This document shows positions 13,441-22,361 of a DNA stretch of 32,136 bases, one piece after another. The stretch comes from a virus, in IMG/VR virus record IMGVR_UViG_3300023210_000130, positions 1-32,136 of that record; one strand, 5' to 3'. The position numbers and the translations under genes are program-made. Below the pieces are notes generated by a model. That model did no database searches and was not told where the DNA came from. It worked only from the letters and a program-made list of their open reading frames with translations. Within the stretch, counting starts at the first letter, position 1; each line of letters opens with the position of its first letter.

Positions 13441-14292
13441 ATGAGTGAAGAGAATTCCGTTGAAGTTGCAAATGAACCTGTGACTGAAACTGTAGTGAGT
13501 GAAAGTGCTGATGCTGAACAAGTTACGAGTGAAGAAAGTAGCGATGAATCTGCTGTTACTGAAAGACCAGTAGATGAAAAAGTTGTTTTTAACACCCGCG
13601 AGGAGTTCGATAACCATGCCGCAAAATTAAAAGCAAAAGCTGAGAGAAAGCTAAAACGAAAGTTAGATGCTGAATATCAGAAAAAATATGAAGATTTGCA
13701 GGCAGCTCAGCAGGAACCACAAAGTACAGCGACAGTAAATACAGTTTCACCTGGACCTGATTATGTGTGGGATCAATATTTAGGTTATATCCATAAAGAT
13801 ATGACAGCGCCTCAGTATAGCGAAGCGATTGCTAAAGCAATAAATAGCCAGCAAACACAAGTCCAGCAACCAGTACAGCAGCAATTTAATAATCCTGCTC
13901 CTGCGGTTAATACGCCGGTAGCAAGTGAAAGGTTAATAGACCAGCTTGAAGATTTCGCAGATGAGCATCCGGATTTATCAGATGTTCTACAGTCTGTAAA
14001 TATAAAGCTTGATATGTTAGAAAATGCTTCGTTGTACAAAGACGGAATAAATAAATTATATGAGGAAGCTAAAAGCAATCCTTCCAAAGTATTTAAGATA
14101 TCTTCGCTCACGGATGAGAAAGAACGTAACTTGAAGATGTTTGAGCTAAATGACTCAAAGAACAATCAAAAGAAAGTTACAAAAGTTCCCGCTCAACCTG
14201 ACCCTATACACGGCGGTTCATCTATTGGCGTTAAGAAAATGGCGCAGATGAACGAAGAAGAATTGGCAGAGAAATTCATACGGGAGCTTTAA
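13441..14292 (+). CDS. Scaffolding protein
   Basis: This 283-aa protein should guide coat assembly and then leave the head. It fits the type: a Glu/Ser/Val-rich acidic N-terminus (1-50), a highly charged helix (KLKAKAERKLKRKLDAEY), a glutamine- and proline-rich middle (about 130-160), and a helical end with FADEHPDLSDVLQSV and MNEEELAEKFIREL. It lies between portal and coat, as gp8 does in P22, and has similar length. GAGGTG precedes the ATG. The call rests on position and composition, because scaffolds are poorly conserved. Confidence 0.8.
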   Translation: MSEENSVEVANEPVTETVVSESADAEQVTSEESSDESAVTERPVDEKVVFNTREEFDNHAAKLKAKAERKLKRKLDAEYQKKYEDLQAAQQEPQSTATVNTVSPGPDYVWDQYLGYIHKDMTAPQYSEAIAKAINSQQTQVQQPVQQQFNNPAPAVNTPVASERLIDQLEDFADEHPDLSDVLQSVNIKLDMLENASLYKDGINKLYEEAKSNPSKVFKISSLTDEKERNLKMFELNDSKNNQKKVTKVPAQPDPIHGGSSIGVKKMAQMNEEELAEKFIREL

Positions 14293-14338
14293 AACGCCTA
14301 TAGATTTCTCCAGCTTAACTATTTTGGAGTAAATAAAC

Positions 14339-15601
14339 ATGGCTAATACATTGAATGCTAAAGAAGCCTTGGCATTAAAAATTCTGGTACAAATGGAAGC
14401 TAATACAGTTTTCATGGCTAATTCATGGCGCGATTACGAAGTTGATATGGTTCGTTGGCCTTCAGACACAAAAGCTAAAGTAGACATTAGATTACCTAAC
14501 AACTTTGAAGTAAATAACACTTGGGATATTACATCTGTATCACGTGATATTACCGAAAGAACTATTACTTTAACTGCTGATCGTCCAACTAACGTTTCAT
14601 TTGATCTAAGTACTTTTGAAGATACTTTTGAAATTGACAAAAACTATGATATGCGCACGGTTCGTCCTGCATCATCTAATATAGCTTTAAGCATTGATAA
14701 TGACTTATCTGTAGCATTATTTGAAGGTGCTTATTATCACGTTGGTACTGCTGGAACATTAGTAGCATCATATGAAGCTATATCACAAGTTACTGCGTTC
14801 ATGAATGACACCGCTATTCCTGATGATGGAATGAGATTAGGTGTTTTAAGTGAGCAAACTTATGGTTCATTGGGTTCATTCTCAGGATTACAAAATTCAA
14901 ATGCTGTTGACATAACCAAAGACGTTACACGTAAATGGCGTATTGGTGAAGTTGCAAACATCATGCTTTTCCATAACCATGCTGTTGTTAAACATATAGC
15001 TGGTGTTGGTGAAGTTGCTGAAACTCCTGCAAACGGTGTTGTTGATGCTGGAACCTCAAAAGCTGCAGTAGCAAGTGGCAATACTATGGTTGTTGAAGGT
15101 TTGGGTGTTTCCACTCCGGGCGTATTCTTGAAAGGTGATTTAATCACTATTCCTGAACGTCAAGTACTACATCATAGAACTTTACAGCCTACAGGTCGAC
15201 CTTTTCAAATAACTATACTTGATACAACTGTTGCTTCAAGCGCAGGTGGTGAAGCTACTATTACTTTCTCCCCAGCAATTGTAACTACAGGTCCTTATAA
15301 AAATATAGATGCTGAAGTAGCAATAGGCGATAGCTTAACTCTAGCAACTGGAAACTCAGGTGTTGGTAGTGCTACCAAAGGAATTTATACAGCTAATATT
15401 TTCTATCATAAAACTGCTTTATTATTTGCAGCACCTAAGATCAAGAAATTGTTCGCAGATGATGCATTCGCAATGCGTGATGGAATAAGCATCAGATTGT
15501 CTGGTAATGGTGATATTTTAACCTCAATCAGAACAGCTCGTTTGGATAACTTATCAGGTAAAGTTGTCGATGGCTCTCGTGTTGTAATCTTATTGGGCTA
15601 G
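14339..15601 (+). CDS. Major coat protein, P22 gp5 type
   Basis: This 420-aa protein builds the icosahedral shell. Its length is close to P22 gp5 (430), and the segments MANTLNAKEALALKIL, NSWRDYEVDMVRW, ITERTITLTADRP and RKWRIGEVANIMLFHNH resemble that family. The middle (about residues 220-340) is rich in alanine, threonine and glycine, consistent with an inserted surface domain. TTGGAG lies upstream of the ATG. The stop is followed by a strong hairpin. Confidence 0.88.
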   Translation: MANTLNAKEALALKILVQMEANTVFMANSWRDYEVDMVRWPSDTKAKVDIRLPNNFEVNNTWDITSVSRDITERTITLTADRPTNVSFDLSTFEDTFEIDKNYDMRTVRPASSNIALSIDNDLSVALFEGAYYHVGTAGTLVASYEAISQVTAFMNDTAIPDDGMRLGVLSEQTYGSLGSFSGLQNSNAVDITKDVTRKWRIGEVANIMLFHNHAVVKHIAGVGEVAETPANGVVDAGTSKAAVASGNTMVVEGLGVSTPGVFLKGDLITIPERQVLHHRTLQPTGRPFQITILDTTVASSAGGEATITFSPAIVTTGPYKNIDAEVAIGDSLTLATGNSGVGSATKGIYTANIFYHKTALLFAAPKIKKLFADDAFAMRDGISIRLSGNGDILTSIRTARLDNLSGKVVDGSRVVILLG

Positions 15602-15614
15602 TTATAAAACATAA

Positions 15615-15647
15615 TTAAGGGGGGTGGGTAAAGCTATCCCTCCTTAA
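15615..15647 (+). terminator. Hairpin after the coat gene
   Basis: TTAAGGGGGG (15615-15624) pairs with CCCTCCTTAA (15638-15647) over ten positions with one G-U, around a 13-base loop. No T run follows, so it is more likely a partial terminator or an RNA-stabilising 3' end that keeps coat mRNA abundant than a full stop. Confidence 0.5.
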
Positions 15648-15668
15648 CTAAACTTTAGGGGTGGTTTT

Positions 15669-16394
15669 ATGACTGAAATAACACGTACAAGCAATACGAT
15701 TATTGAGAAAGCATATAAGTTAATAGGAATTTTCTCGTCTGAGCGCGCCCTTAGTAAGGGTGACGTTAATGAGGGATTAAATACTCTTAATGCGCTGTTA
15801 GACAATTACTCATCAAATAACACTAAAATTGCTTATGATAAGCAGCTAACATTTCCTGTTACAGCTGGAAAGCAGAGATATACTTTCTCTACCGCTATTG
15901 GTGCAGATGTAGACAGCCAAAGAATTGTAAATCTAAAGTTTATTAATTTAGAGGATGCTAATTTCTTATATCCAGTTGATATAGTTGCTGATGTTATTTA
16001 TTACAGAAGAGCGCAGGCATTAAATGCTACGTGTAGGCCTGTTCAAGCATATTTTCAAAACGAAAACGAACAATCATTTATATTTTTCTTCACTAAACCA
16101 GAAATAGACTATTCATGCACTATTAAAGCTAAATTCATGATCGATAAGGTTTCATTGAATCAGCCTCTTGCTGAAGTTCCTGGTTATTATCATGATTTTC
16201 TAGCTTATGCGGTAGCTAGAAACTTACAAGATGTATTTGATGGGTCATCATGGAATGATAAGAAAGAAGCTAAATATAAAGAATTATTGAAGGACGTAAT
16301 AGGGGCTACTGATTTAGATTTTAATATCAAAACAGGTGCAATGCTTAAGGCCGGAAGAGGTTACAACGACGGAAGGATAATGCGTGGCTACTAA
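15669..16394 (+). CDS. Head-to-tail adaptor, P22 gp4-like
   Basis: This 241-aa protein would bind under the portal after packaging and close the head. The N-terminal IIEKAYKLIGIF, EGLNTLNALLDNYSSNN and the C-terminal AVARNLQDVFDG resemble the gp4 (tail accessory) pattern of P22-like phages, although it is longer than P22 gp4 (166 aa). It lies directly after coat and overlaps the gp10-like gene by 11 bases. GGGG eleven bases upstream serves as the ribosome-binding site. Confidence 0.75.
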   Translation: MTEITRTSNTIIEKAYKLIGIFSSERALSKGDVNEGLNTLNALLDNYSSNNTKIAYDKQLTFPVTAGKQRYTFSTAIGADVDSQRIVNLKFINLEDANFLYPVDIVADVIYYRRAQALNATCRPVQAYFQNENEQSFIFFFTKPEIDYSCTIKAKFMIDKVSLNQPLAEVPGYYHDFLAYAVARNLQDVFDGSSWNDKKEAKYKELLKDVIGATDLDFNIKTGAMLKAGRGYNDGRIMRGY

Positions 16395-17811
16395 TTTACC
16401 ATTAGACATAATTGGATCGTTTGATAAATCTTACTCCTCTGAGTTTGACCCACAAGAGCTTATTAATTGTTTTGTGACAACTGACCCTATGGGTAAAAAG
16501 GGTAAGGCTATATTCCCAACCCCAGGATTGAGTCTTGATAATGGGACGTCAATTCAAACAGGAAAAGCAGGAAGAAGGTTGTACCCATATAAAGACCATA
16601 TGTATTGGGTTGTAGGAAGTCAGATATATAGAGTTGATACATCACTAAATTTAGTATTTATTGGTGATATCAATACGGAGACCGGATATGTTGGAATTTC
16701 AGATAATGGACGTGAAGTTATTTTTGTAGATGGAACGGCGGGATGGTTGTGGAATGATTCTACCGGTTCTTTTTCTCAAATTAGTAGCGTTGGATTTCCA
16801 TTAGAGCCTACAGATGTCTCATTATTAGGGGCAAGATTTGTTGTTAGCAAAGTTGATTCTGGAGTTTTACATTTCTCCGGAATAAATAATGGAACAACTT
16901 GGGATGCATTAGATACTTTTTCAATAGGTTCAGATAGCGTTATTGGATTAAAAGCGTTAAATGATCGCCTATATATTATGGGAACTAAAATTACCCAGAC
17001 ATGGTATAACGCTGGGAATCCTATTTTACCATTTGCCCGTGTTGAAACTTTCCCCTATGGATGTGCCGCAGTAGGAAGTATTTATGAGGCATTTGGCTTT
17101 CTAGCATGGTTAAGCAAAGATGAGGATGGAGTGGGATCTATAGTAATGACTAGTGGAACCACCCCAAAACCAGTAAGCACTAAAAGTCTTTTAACTGAAT
17201 TTCAAAGATATTCAAATGTAAGTGACGCAAATTCATTTATCTATAGAAATGATCAAGGTCATGTTATGTATCAGATTAACTTTACTGAAGATAATAAATC
17301 TTGGGCTTTAGATATAACAGAAGGAAATTTCATTAGGCTAGAGTACAACTCAAAAGATAGGCATCTAGCTAATGATCATGCATTTCTCATTAATAAACAC
17401 TATGTGATTGACCATAGAACATCAAGTTTATATGAAATGAGCAGTAAATACCTTGCTGATGTTGATGTAAATATAAGGCGCACACGCGTACCTCCTATTT
17501 TCTCTGATCCTAATTATAGATATATGATAATTAACAGCATTACTTTTGATCTTAAGCAAGGTGTTGGAAGCTCTTCATGTGGTAAAAATGCTTCACCTAA
17601 ATTACGACTTAGAGTGTCAATAGATGGTGGGTTAAGTTATGGAAATGAGCTTACAGCTGACATAGGTGATGTTGGCAGAAGAGAGTATGAAACTAAATTC
17701 TTTAGATTAGGAAGAGCGAAGTCATTTGTATTTAAGATAACAATGGACAATGAAGTTCCTTTTGTTTTATTGGGTGCTTCTATAAATGTAACAGCGCAGG
17801 GGAATCAATAA
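16384..17811 (+). CDS. Packaged-DNA stabilisation protein, P22 gp10-like hub
   Basis: This 475-aa protein starts with GTG (MATNLPLDIIGSF) and has almost the length of P22 gp10 (472). It shows the family opening (P22-like DPQELINCFVTTDP and KAIFPTPGLSL) and repeated beta-propeller-like blades (KDHMYWVVGSQIYRV, DNGREVIFVDGTAGW, NDRLYIMGTKITQTW). It stacks below the gp4 ring to plug the head and carry the tail needle or fibres. It overlaps both neighbours, in keeping with coupled translation. Confidence 0.85.
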   Translation: MATNLPLDIIGSFDKSYSSEFDPQELINCFVTTDPMGKKGKAIFPTPGLSLDNGTSIQTGKAGRRLYPYKDHMYWVVGSQIYRVDTSLNLVFIGDINTETGYVGISDNGREVIFVDGTAGWLWNDSTGSFSQISSVGFPLEPTDVSLLGARFVVSKVDSGVLHFSGINNGTTWDALDTFSIGSDSVIGLKALNDRLYIMGTKITQTWYNAGNPILPFARVETFPYGCAAVGSIYEAFGFLAWLSKDEDGVGSIVMTSGTTPKPVSTKSLLTEFQRYSNVSDANSFIYRNDQGHVMYQINFTEDNKSWALDITEGNFIRLEYNSKDRHLANDHAFLINKHYVIDHRTSSLYEMSSKYLADVDVNIRRTRVPPIFSDPNYRYMIINSITFDLKQGVGSSSCGKNASPKLRLRVSIDGGLSYGNELTADIGDVGRREYETKFFRLGRAKSFVFKITMDNEVPFVLLGASINVTAQGNQ

Positions 17812-18233
17812 TGTCAGGATTAGGACCAATGCCAACAGATGTTTTAACAGGTTCAGATGGAATGTTAACCCAGTCCTGGCATACCTGGATAAACAACCTA
17901 AAGAATTTAATAAATTTTGGTAATCCGCCGTCCGCAGATACAGGTATAACTGCAATTGGTGGGGTTCCATTAACAAACGATTATATGCGTATTCAAAGCG
18001 CAACAGCCGGACCTATAACTATTTCATCAAACCCTCAAATATCCAAAGGATTTGATGGGCAGAAAATATTAATAGAGGGATTAAGCGCAACTAAAACCGT
18101 TGAATTTATAGACGGTAATGGCCTTAAGCTTGCTGGTGCTGCATCTTTTATATTTGCAGATAGTGATTCAATGATTTTACATTTTAACGAAGCTAAGAAT
18201 CTTTGGATAGAAGATTCAAGAAGCAAGAAATAG
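17811..18233 (+). CDS. Short beta-rich tail protein at the tail-needle position
   Basis: This 140-aa protein starts in the TAATG overlap with the gp10-like gene. An N-terminal segment (SWHTWINNLKNLINF) is followed by a beta-rich domain (TAGPITISSNPQI, KILIEGLSATKTVEF, MILHFNEAKNLWIED). It occupies the place of P22 gp26, but shows no long coiled coil, so it is not a classic needle. It may be a short plug or knob. The function is inferred from position only. Confidence 0.6.
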   Translation: MSGLGPMPTDVLTGSDGMLTQSWHTWINNLKNLINFGNPPSADTGITAIGGVPLTNDYMRIQSATAGPITISSNPQISKGFDGQKILIEGLSATKTVEFIDGNGLKLAGAASFIFADSDSMILHFNEAKNLWIEDSRSKK

Positions 18234-18242
18234 GAGACAATT

Positions 18243-18995
18243 ATGTTTACGCAAGGTGCAGGAGCGGGAGTAGGTGGGGCAGCAGGTGCAGGAGCGGGTG
18301 CAGCATCAGGAGCCCCAGGTATTGGAGAGCTTATAGCTTCTCTACAAAGTGCTTTAGGTGGTGCTGCCACTGGTGGAGCAGATTTTCTTAGTACTTTATT
18401 GGGTAGAAAAGATACTCAAAGAGGATTTAGCGATCTAGAGTCCCAATTAAGAGCTGCCATGAGTGGTGAGCAAGGTGCTATAGGCCAAGCTCAAGCTGGT
18501 TTACAGCCATTCCAACAATTTGGAACTGCAGCTGGTGCTGAAGAGTTAGGGTTATTGCAGGGTGGGTCAGATCCTACAGCTCAAGTTAATAAAATCTTAG
18601 GAGCATTTCAACAATCTCCTGCTGAAAAAGCGACTATAGAGTCTGGTTTAAGTTCTGTACAAAATAGATTGCAAGCTCAGGGATTGGGGCAAAGTGGTGC
18701 TGAAAGCAAGGCATTAGAACAGTTCGCACAGCAAGGTACTGCTGGTCAGCAAAATCAATTCTTGCAAAATGTATTGGGTGCTAGACAGCAAACGCTTGGT
18801 GGATTGCAGGGATTAACTGGAACCGGTTTAAGCGCAGCTAATGCCTCAGGACAAATTGGGTTGCAGGGTCAGCAAGATATTTCTAGCCTGTTGCAATCAT
18901 TAGGTCTGGCTCAGCAAGGGCAGCAAAATGCTAAAGCAGGAAGTACGGCAAATATGATAGGTTCTTTAGGAAGTATATTAAGCAGTATTTTATAG
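18243..18995 (+). CDS. DNA ejection protein, gp7-like position
   Basis: This 250-aa protein begins with a glycine- and alanine-rich stretch (residues 4-60) that could insert into a membrane. It continues with a glutamine- and glycine-rich repeat-like body (QQFGTAAGAEELGLLQGG, then GLGQSGAESKALEQFAQQG). Such composition, and its place as the first of three Gln-rich virion genes, fits the P22 ejection set gp7, gp20 and gp16. AGGAG precedes the ATG. Confidence 0.7.
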   Translation: MFTQGAGAGVGGAAGAGAGAASGAPGIGELIASLQSALGGAATGGADFLSTLLGRKDTQRGFSDLESQLRAAMSGEQGAIGQAQAGLQPFQQFGTAAGAEELGLLQGGSDPTAQVNKILGAFQQSPAEKATIESGLSSVQNRLQAQGLGQSGAESKALEQFAQQGTAGQQNQFLQNVLGARQQTLGGLQGLTGTGLSAANASGQIGLQGQQDISSLLQSLGLAQQGQQNAKAGSTANMIGSLGSILSSIL

Positions 18996-19005
18996 GAGAA
19001 TAGAA

Positions 19006-20388
19006 ATGGCATTGCAAGTAATACAACCACTACAGGCTAAAACTCCATTACCAAGTGATATAATGGCTAGGATAGCTGCATCATTACAGCAGCAGGCTCA
19101 AGCAAGAACTCAGCCTTTATTGCAGGCTCAACAAATAGATGCTGGAAGGCAGCAAGAAGCCCTAAGGGGCCTTCAGTTGCAGCAAGAGCAAAATTTAGCT
19201 CCATTACGCCAGCAACAAATACAGTCTCAAATAGAGAATTTTCCACAACAGCAAAAGTTAGATTTAGCAAAATCTCTAGCATCAATTGGATTGCAGCGAG
19301 CACAAGCTCAAGAGCTAACATCAAGAGCGCAAAAAGAAGGTGCTCCTACATTATCATCATCAGCACAAGCTCAACAAGAATTTTTATCAAATTTACAGAA
19401 ATATGGAAAAGATGATGTTAGGACAAGAACTTCAGCGGCAAATTTAGCCAAATTAACAGGATTTAAGGCATCTACACCTTCGCCATCTACTACAAGCTCA
19501 ATAGCAACACCAGATAAAGCAGATACCGCTCCTACTGGAGTTAATCCAGATCCAGCTAATAGTTCTGAGGTTAATTCAACAATAACTCATGCAAACAATA
19601 AGTCTCAATTAACATCTCCTACGGATGCTACAAAAGAAGTCAATCAGGCGATACCTGATAGTAATGTTGCAACTCCTGAGCAAATTAAATCTGTACAGCC
19701 AATAGTTAAAAAACAGCAAACATTAAGTGAACAAGCAAATGATGTGCTGAATGATGTTACAAGACAGGCGCAACAAGAAAATGATCCGTTTTTAAAGGCC
19801 CAAGCTCAAGATTTAAGTAAAAAATATAATGATGTATCAACTGATGCGCAACAAGCAACAGAAAAAGAGCTGCCTCTATATAAAACATTATTAGATGATT
19901 TGCATGACACTAAATTAGTAAATCCTTTAAGTGGAGCTATTTCATGGACTACCCCCTCCGGACAAAAATTTAGAGCGGATTTAGTTAGGGCGCAAGGTGA
20001 GTTTATTAAAACATTCCATTTAGGAAGAATGACTCAGCGAGAATTTAACATGATTAAAAATGCCATTGGTACTTCTACAATGTGGCCGTCTTCTTTAAGA
20101 AAGCTATTTGGAGGAGTTATATCGAAAGATTATTTGGCTCAAGATAAATTTAATCATTATTCAGACTATGTGGCTGGAGGTGGTAGGAAATTATTTGAAG
20201 CCGATAAACAATGGGAAGATAAACTTCCTGATTCGTTAAAGTCATCCCAACAACAATCAGCAGATACCGTAAATGAATCAAGATTAAAAGGCCTTGGGGA
20301 TGGTGTAAATATGGATCAAATTCATGCTATAGCTAAAAAGAAAGGTATTTCAGAAGAGCGTGTAATAGACCTTATTGGGAAAGGATAA
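19006..20388 (+). CDS. DNA ejection protein, gp20-like position
   Basis: This 460-aa protein has a Gln/Ala-rich helical N-terminus (1-130), a Thr/Ser/Pro-rich linker (130-210) and a helical middle. Its C-terminal domain is better ordered, with LVNPLSGAISWTTPSGQ and HLGRMTQREFNMIKNAIG. It ends with a short helical module (GLGDGVNMDQIHAIAKKKG). AGGAG lies upstream. The role in DNA delivery is inferred from composition and gene order. Confidence 0.7.
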   Translation: MALQVIQPLQAKTPLPSDIMARIAASLQQQAQARTQPLLQAQQIDAGRQQEALRGLQLQQEQNLAPLRQQQIQSQIENFPQQQKLDLAKSLASIGLQRAQAQELTSRAQKEGAPTLSSSAQAQQEFLSNLQKYGKDDVRTRTSAANLAKLTGFKASTPSPSTTSSIATPDKADTAPTGVNPDPANSSEVNSTITHANNKSQLTSPTDATKEVNQAIPDSNVATPEQIKSVQPIVKKQQTLSEQANDVLNDVTRQAQQENDPFLKAQAQDLSKKYNDVSTDAQQATEKELPLYKTLLDDLHDTKLVNPLSGAISWTTPSGQKFRADLVRAQGEFIKTFHLGRMTQREFNMIKNAIGTSTMWPSSLRKLFGGVISKDYLAQDKFNHYSDYVAGGGRKLFEADKQWEDKLPDSLKSSQQQSADTVNESRLKGLGDGVNMDQIHAIAKKKGISEERVIDLIGKG

Positions 20389-20393
20389 TTATT

Positions 20394-22361
20394 ATGGCAG
20401 ACACAACAGATCTAGAAAAAATTGTTGATAAGAATCTAGCTTTAGAAAAGCAGTCGCCTGATGTTTCTCAGCAACAATCTGCATCGCCAGTTGATACAGA
20501 TAAATTGGAGCAATTAGTCACCAAAAGGATGCAGCAGGAGAAATTACCAGCAGCAGAAAGATTTGGAGCTGGAGCGGCTCAGGGGTTGCTAAATATCCCT
20601 GTTAGATTTGTGCAGACATTACAGAAACTTGATCCGGGGTTATTGGGAACTATATCTCCAGGAGCAACTGCACTACCTCTTCTTCCTAAAGTTAAGCAGG
20701 TTGAATTGCCTCAGGCTTCAGGAGTGGCTGGTAAAGTTGGTAATTTTGTTGGAAGCATGGCTGGATTTGCAGCCATTCCTGAGGTAGAGGGAGGACTGGC
20801 TGTAAAAACTATGGCTGATGCTGCCATAGGAGCATCTCAAGATCCTGATCACCCTATAACTGGGGCATTAACTGTTGGAGGATTAAGTGGAGTTACAAGA
20901 TCAATTCCACGATTGCCTTTCATAAATAGATTATCTGCTCTTAGAAAAACAAATGAGGCTTCAAGACTTGGAATTCAGGATAAGGGAATATTGAATGAGG
21001 CAGCTAAAAGAAGTGATATTGCCAGTCAAGCTGGAGTCACTGGCCTTACGGCAGGAGCATTAACTAGGCAGCCTGAAATACAAGCCAGAGAAGAATTATT
21101 GCTGAAAGGAGATGGCGGTCCTGCTAGCGCTAAAATAAGACAATCTGCTGACAGCATAAATAAGCAAATAATAAACTCAGCTCAAGGAATACAAAAAACT
21201 CTTGGTGGTTCAGAAAAAACAGCTTTAGCTATGGGATCTGATGTGCAGGATATTTTAGGAGTAACTCGCAAGGATGCAATGAAAAAAATATCAAGTATTT
21301 ATGATAAAGCTTCGTCATCAGCTGGATCAGACGTTGAAGTTCCAAAAGAGGGAATATTAAATGAACTTGATGATGCCAAAGGAAATATAGTTGACTTTAA
21401 ATTAACCCCAAACTTAGAGGGTAGATTTAATGATCTAGAGACAAAACCTTTAACTGTAAGAGATGCAAATGATTTAGCTGTTAGCATAAATAAAGCAATT
21501 AGAGGAACATCTGATAGGCCAACTAGATTAGGTTATTCAAGAGTTTTAAATAAAACATATGATGCCATGGATCAGCTTGGTGATAATCAAAACTTAGCCT
21601 CCAGAGATTTATTTGTTTTGGCCCGGCAGTCGAGAAGAGCGGTCGGAGATGTGTTTGATCAAAAAGATATCGTAAATGACCTGGTAAGCAATAAAGGGTC
21701 GCAAACTTCAAAAATTTCTCCAGAAAAGGCTGTAGATCGTATATTTGGAAAAACAAACAATATAACAAATATTAATAAGATTGAAAACGCTCTCAAGTTT
21801 AATATTGATGATGCTGGAAATAAAATACCAAATCCTGAAGGTGAAAAGACATGGGATAATTTAAGAACAACTAAGTTAGGTCAAATAATTAATAACTCAA
21901 CAAATAACATTAATGGTCAACCCGTACTTTCATACTCAAAGATTATAAAGAGTATAAACCAGACAGGGCCAGAAGCTATGTCAAAGCTAATAGATAATAA
22001 AGAAGTATTTAATAAATTTGATAATTTAGTTAAGACGATGGAGTTTTCGCAAAATAAGGCTCCAGGGACAATAAATTATTCAAATACAGCCAATGCAATA
22101 AGTAGATTATCAAAAAATCTTGGTACTTCTGTTGTTAGATTAATACCTGGGGGTGGGTTTATGTCCGATTTTGTTAGATCAATTACAGAGCATGCAAAAG
22201 ACTCTAGATGGGTTGAGGATAACCTTAGATTTCAAGATAAGTTAAAATTTTTAAGAAATGATTTACAGAAAAAGAAATTAAGTACGTTAGGAAAAATACT
22301 TGGAAAAGGCTCTAAAGCTGGACTTTTAGCAACAATAGCAAATGAATTAGGAGGCCAATAA
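20394..22361 (+). CDS. DNA ejection protein, gp16-like position
   Basis: This 655-aa protein begins with an acidic, Gln-rich segment. A central glycine- and alanine-rich hydrophobic segment covers about 60-165 (GKVGNFVGSMAGFAAIP and GALTVGGLSGVTR), and a long helical part continues to the C-terminus (HAKDSRWVEDNLRFQ and RNDLQKKKLSTLGKIL). Third in the ejection set, it is expected inside the head and delivered with the DNA into the host envelope. No peptidoglycan hydrolase motif is visible. The stop overlaps the first tail-fibre start. Confidence 0.7.
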   Translation: MADTTDLEKIVDKNLALEKQSPDVSQQQSASPVDTDKLEQLVTKRMQQEKLPAAERFGAGAAQGLLNIPVRFVQTLQKLDPGLLGTISPGATALPLLPKVKQVELPQASGVAGKVGNFVGSMAGFAAIPEVEGGLAVKTMADAAIGASQDPDHPITGALTVGGLSGVTRSIPRLPFINRLSALRKTNEASRLGIQDKGILNEAAKRSDIASQAGVTGLTAGALTRQPEIQAREELLLKGDGGPASAKIRQSADSINKQIINSAQGIQKTLGGSEKTALAMGSDVQDILGVTRKDAMKKISSIYDKASSSAGSDVEVPKEGILNELDDAKGNIVDFKLTPNLEGRFNDLETKPLTVRDANDLAVSINKAIRGTSDRPTRLGYSRVLNKTYDAMDQLGDNQNLASRDLFVLARQSRRAVGDVFDQKDIVNDLVSNKGSQTSKISPEKAVDRIFGKTNNITNINKIENALKFNIDDAGNKIPNPEGEKTWDNLRTTKLGQIINNSTNNINGQPVLSYSKIIKSINQTGPEAMSKLIDNKEVFNKFDNLVKTMEFSQNKAPGTINYSNTANAISRLSKNLGTSVVRLIPGGGFMSDFVRSITEHAKDSRWVEDNLRFQDKLKFLRNDLQKKKLSTLGKILGKGSKAGLLATIANELGGQ

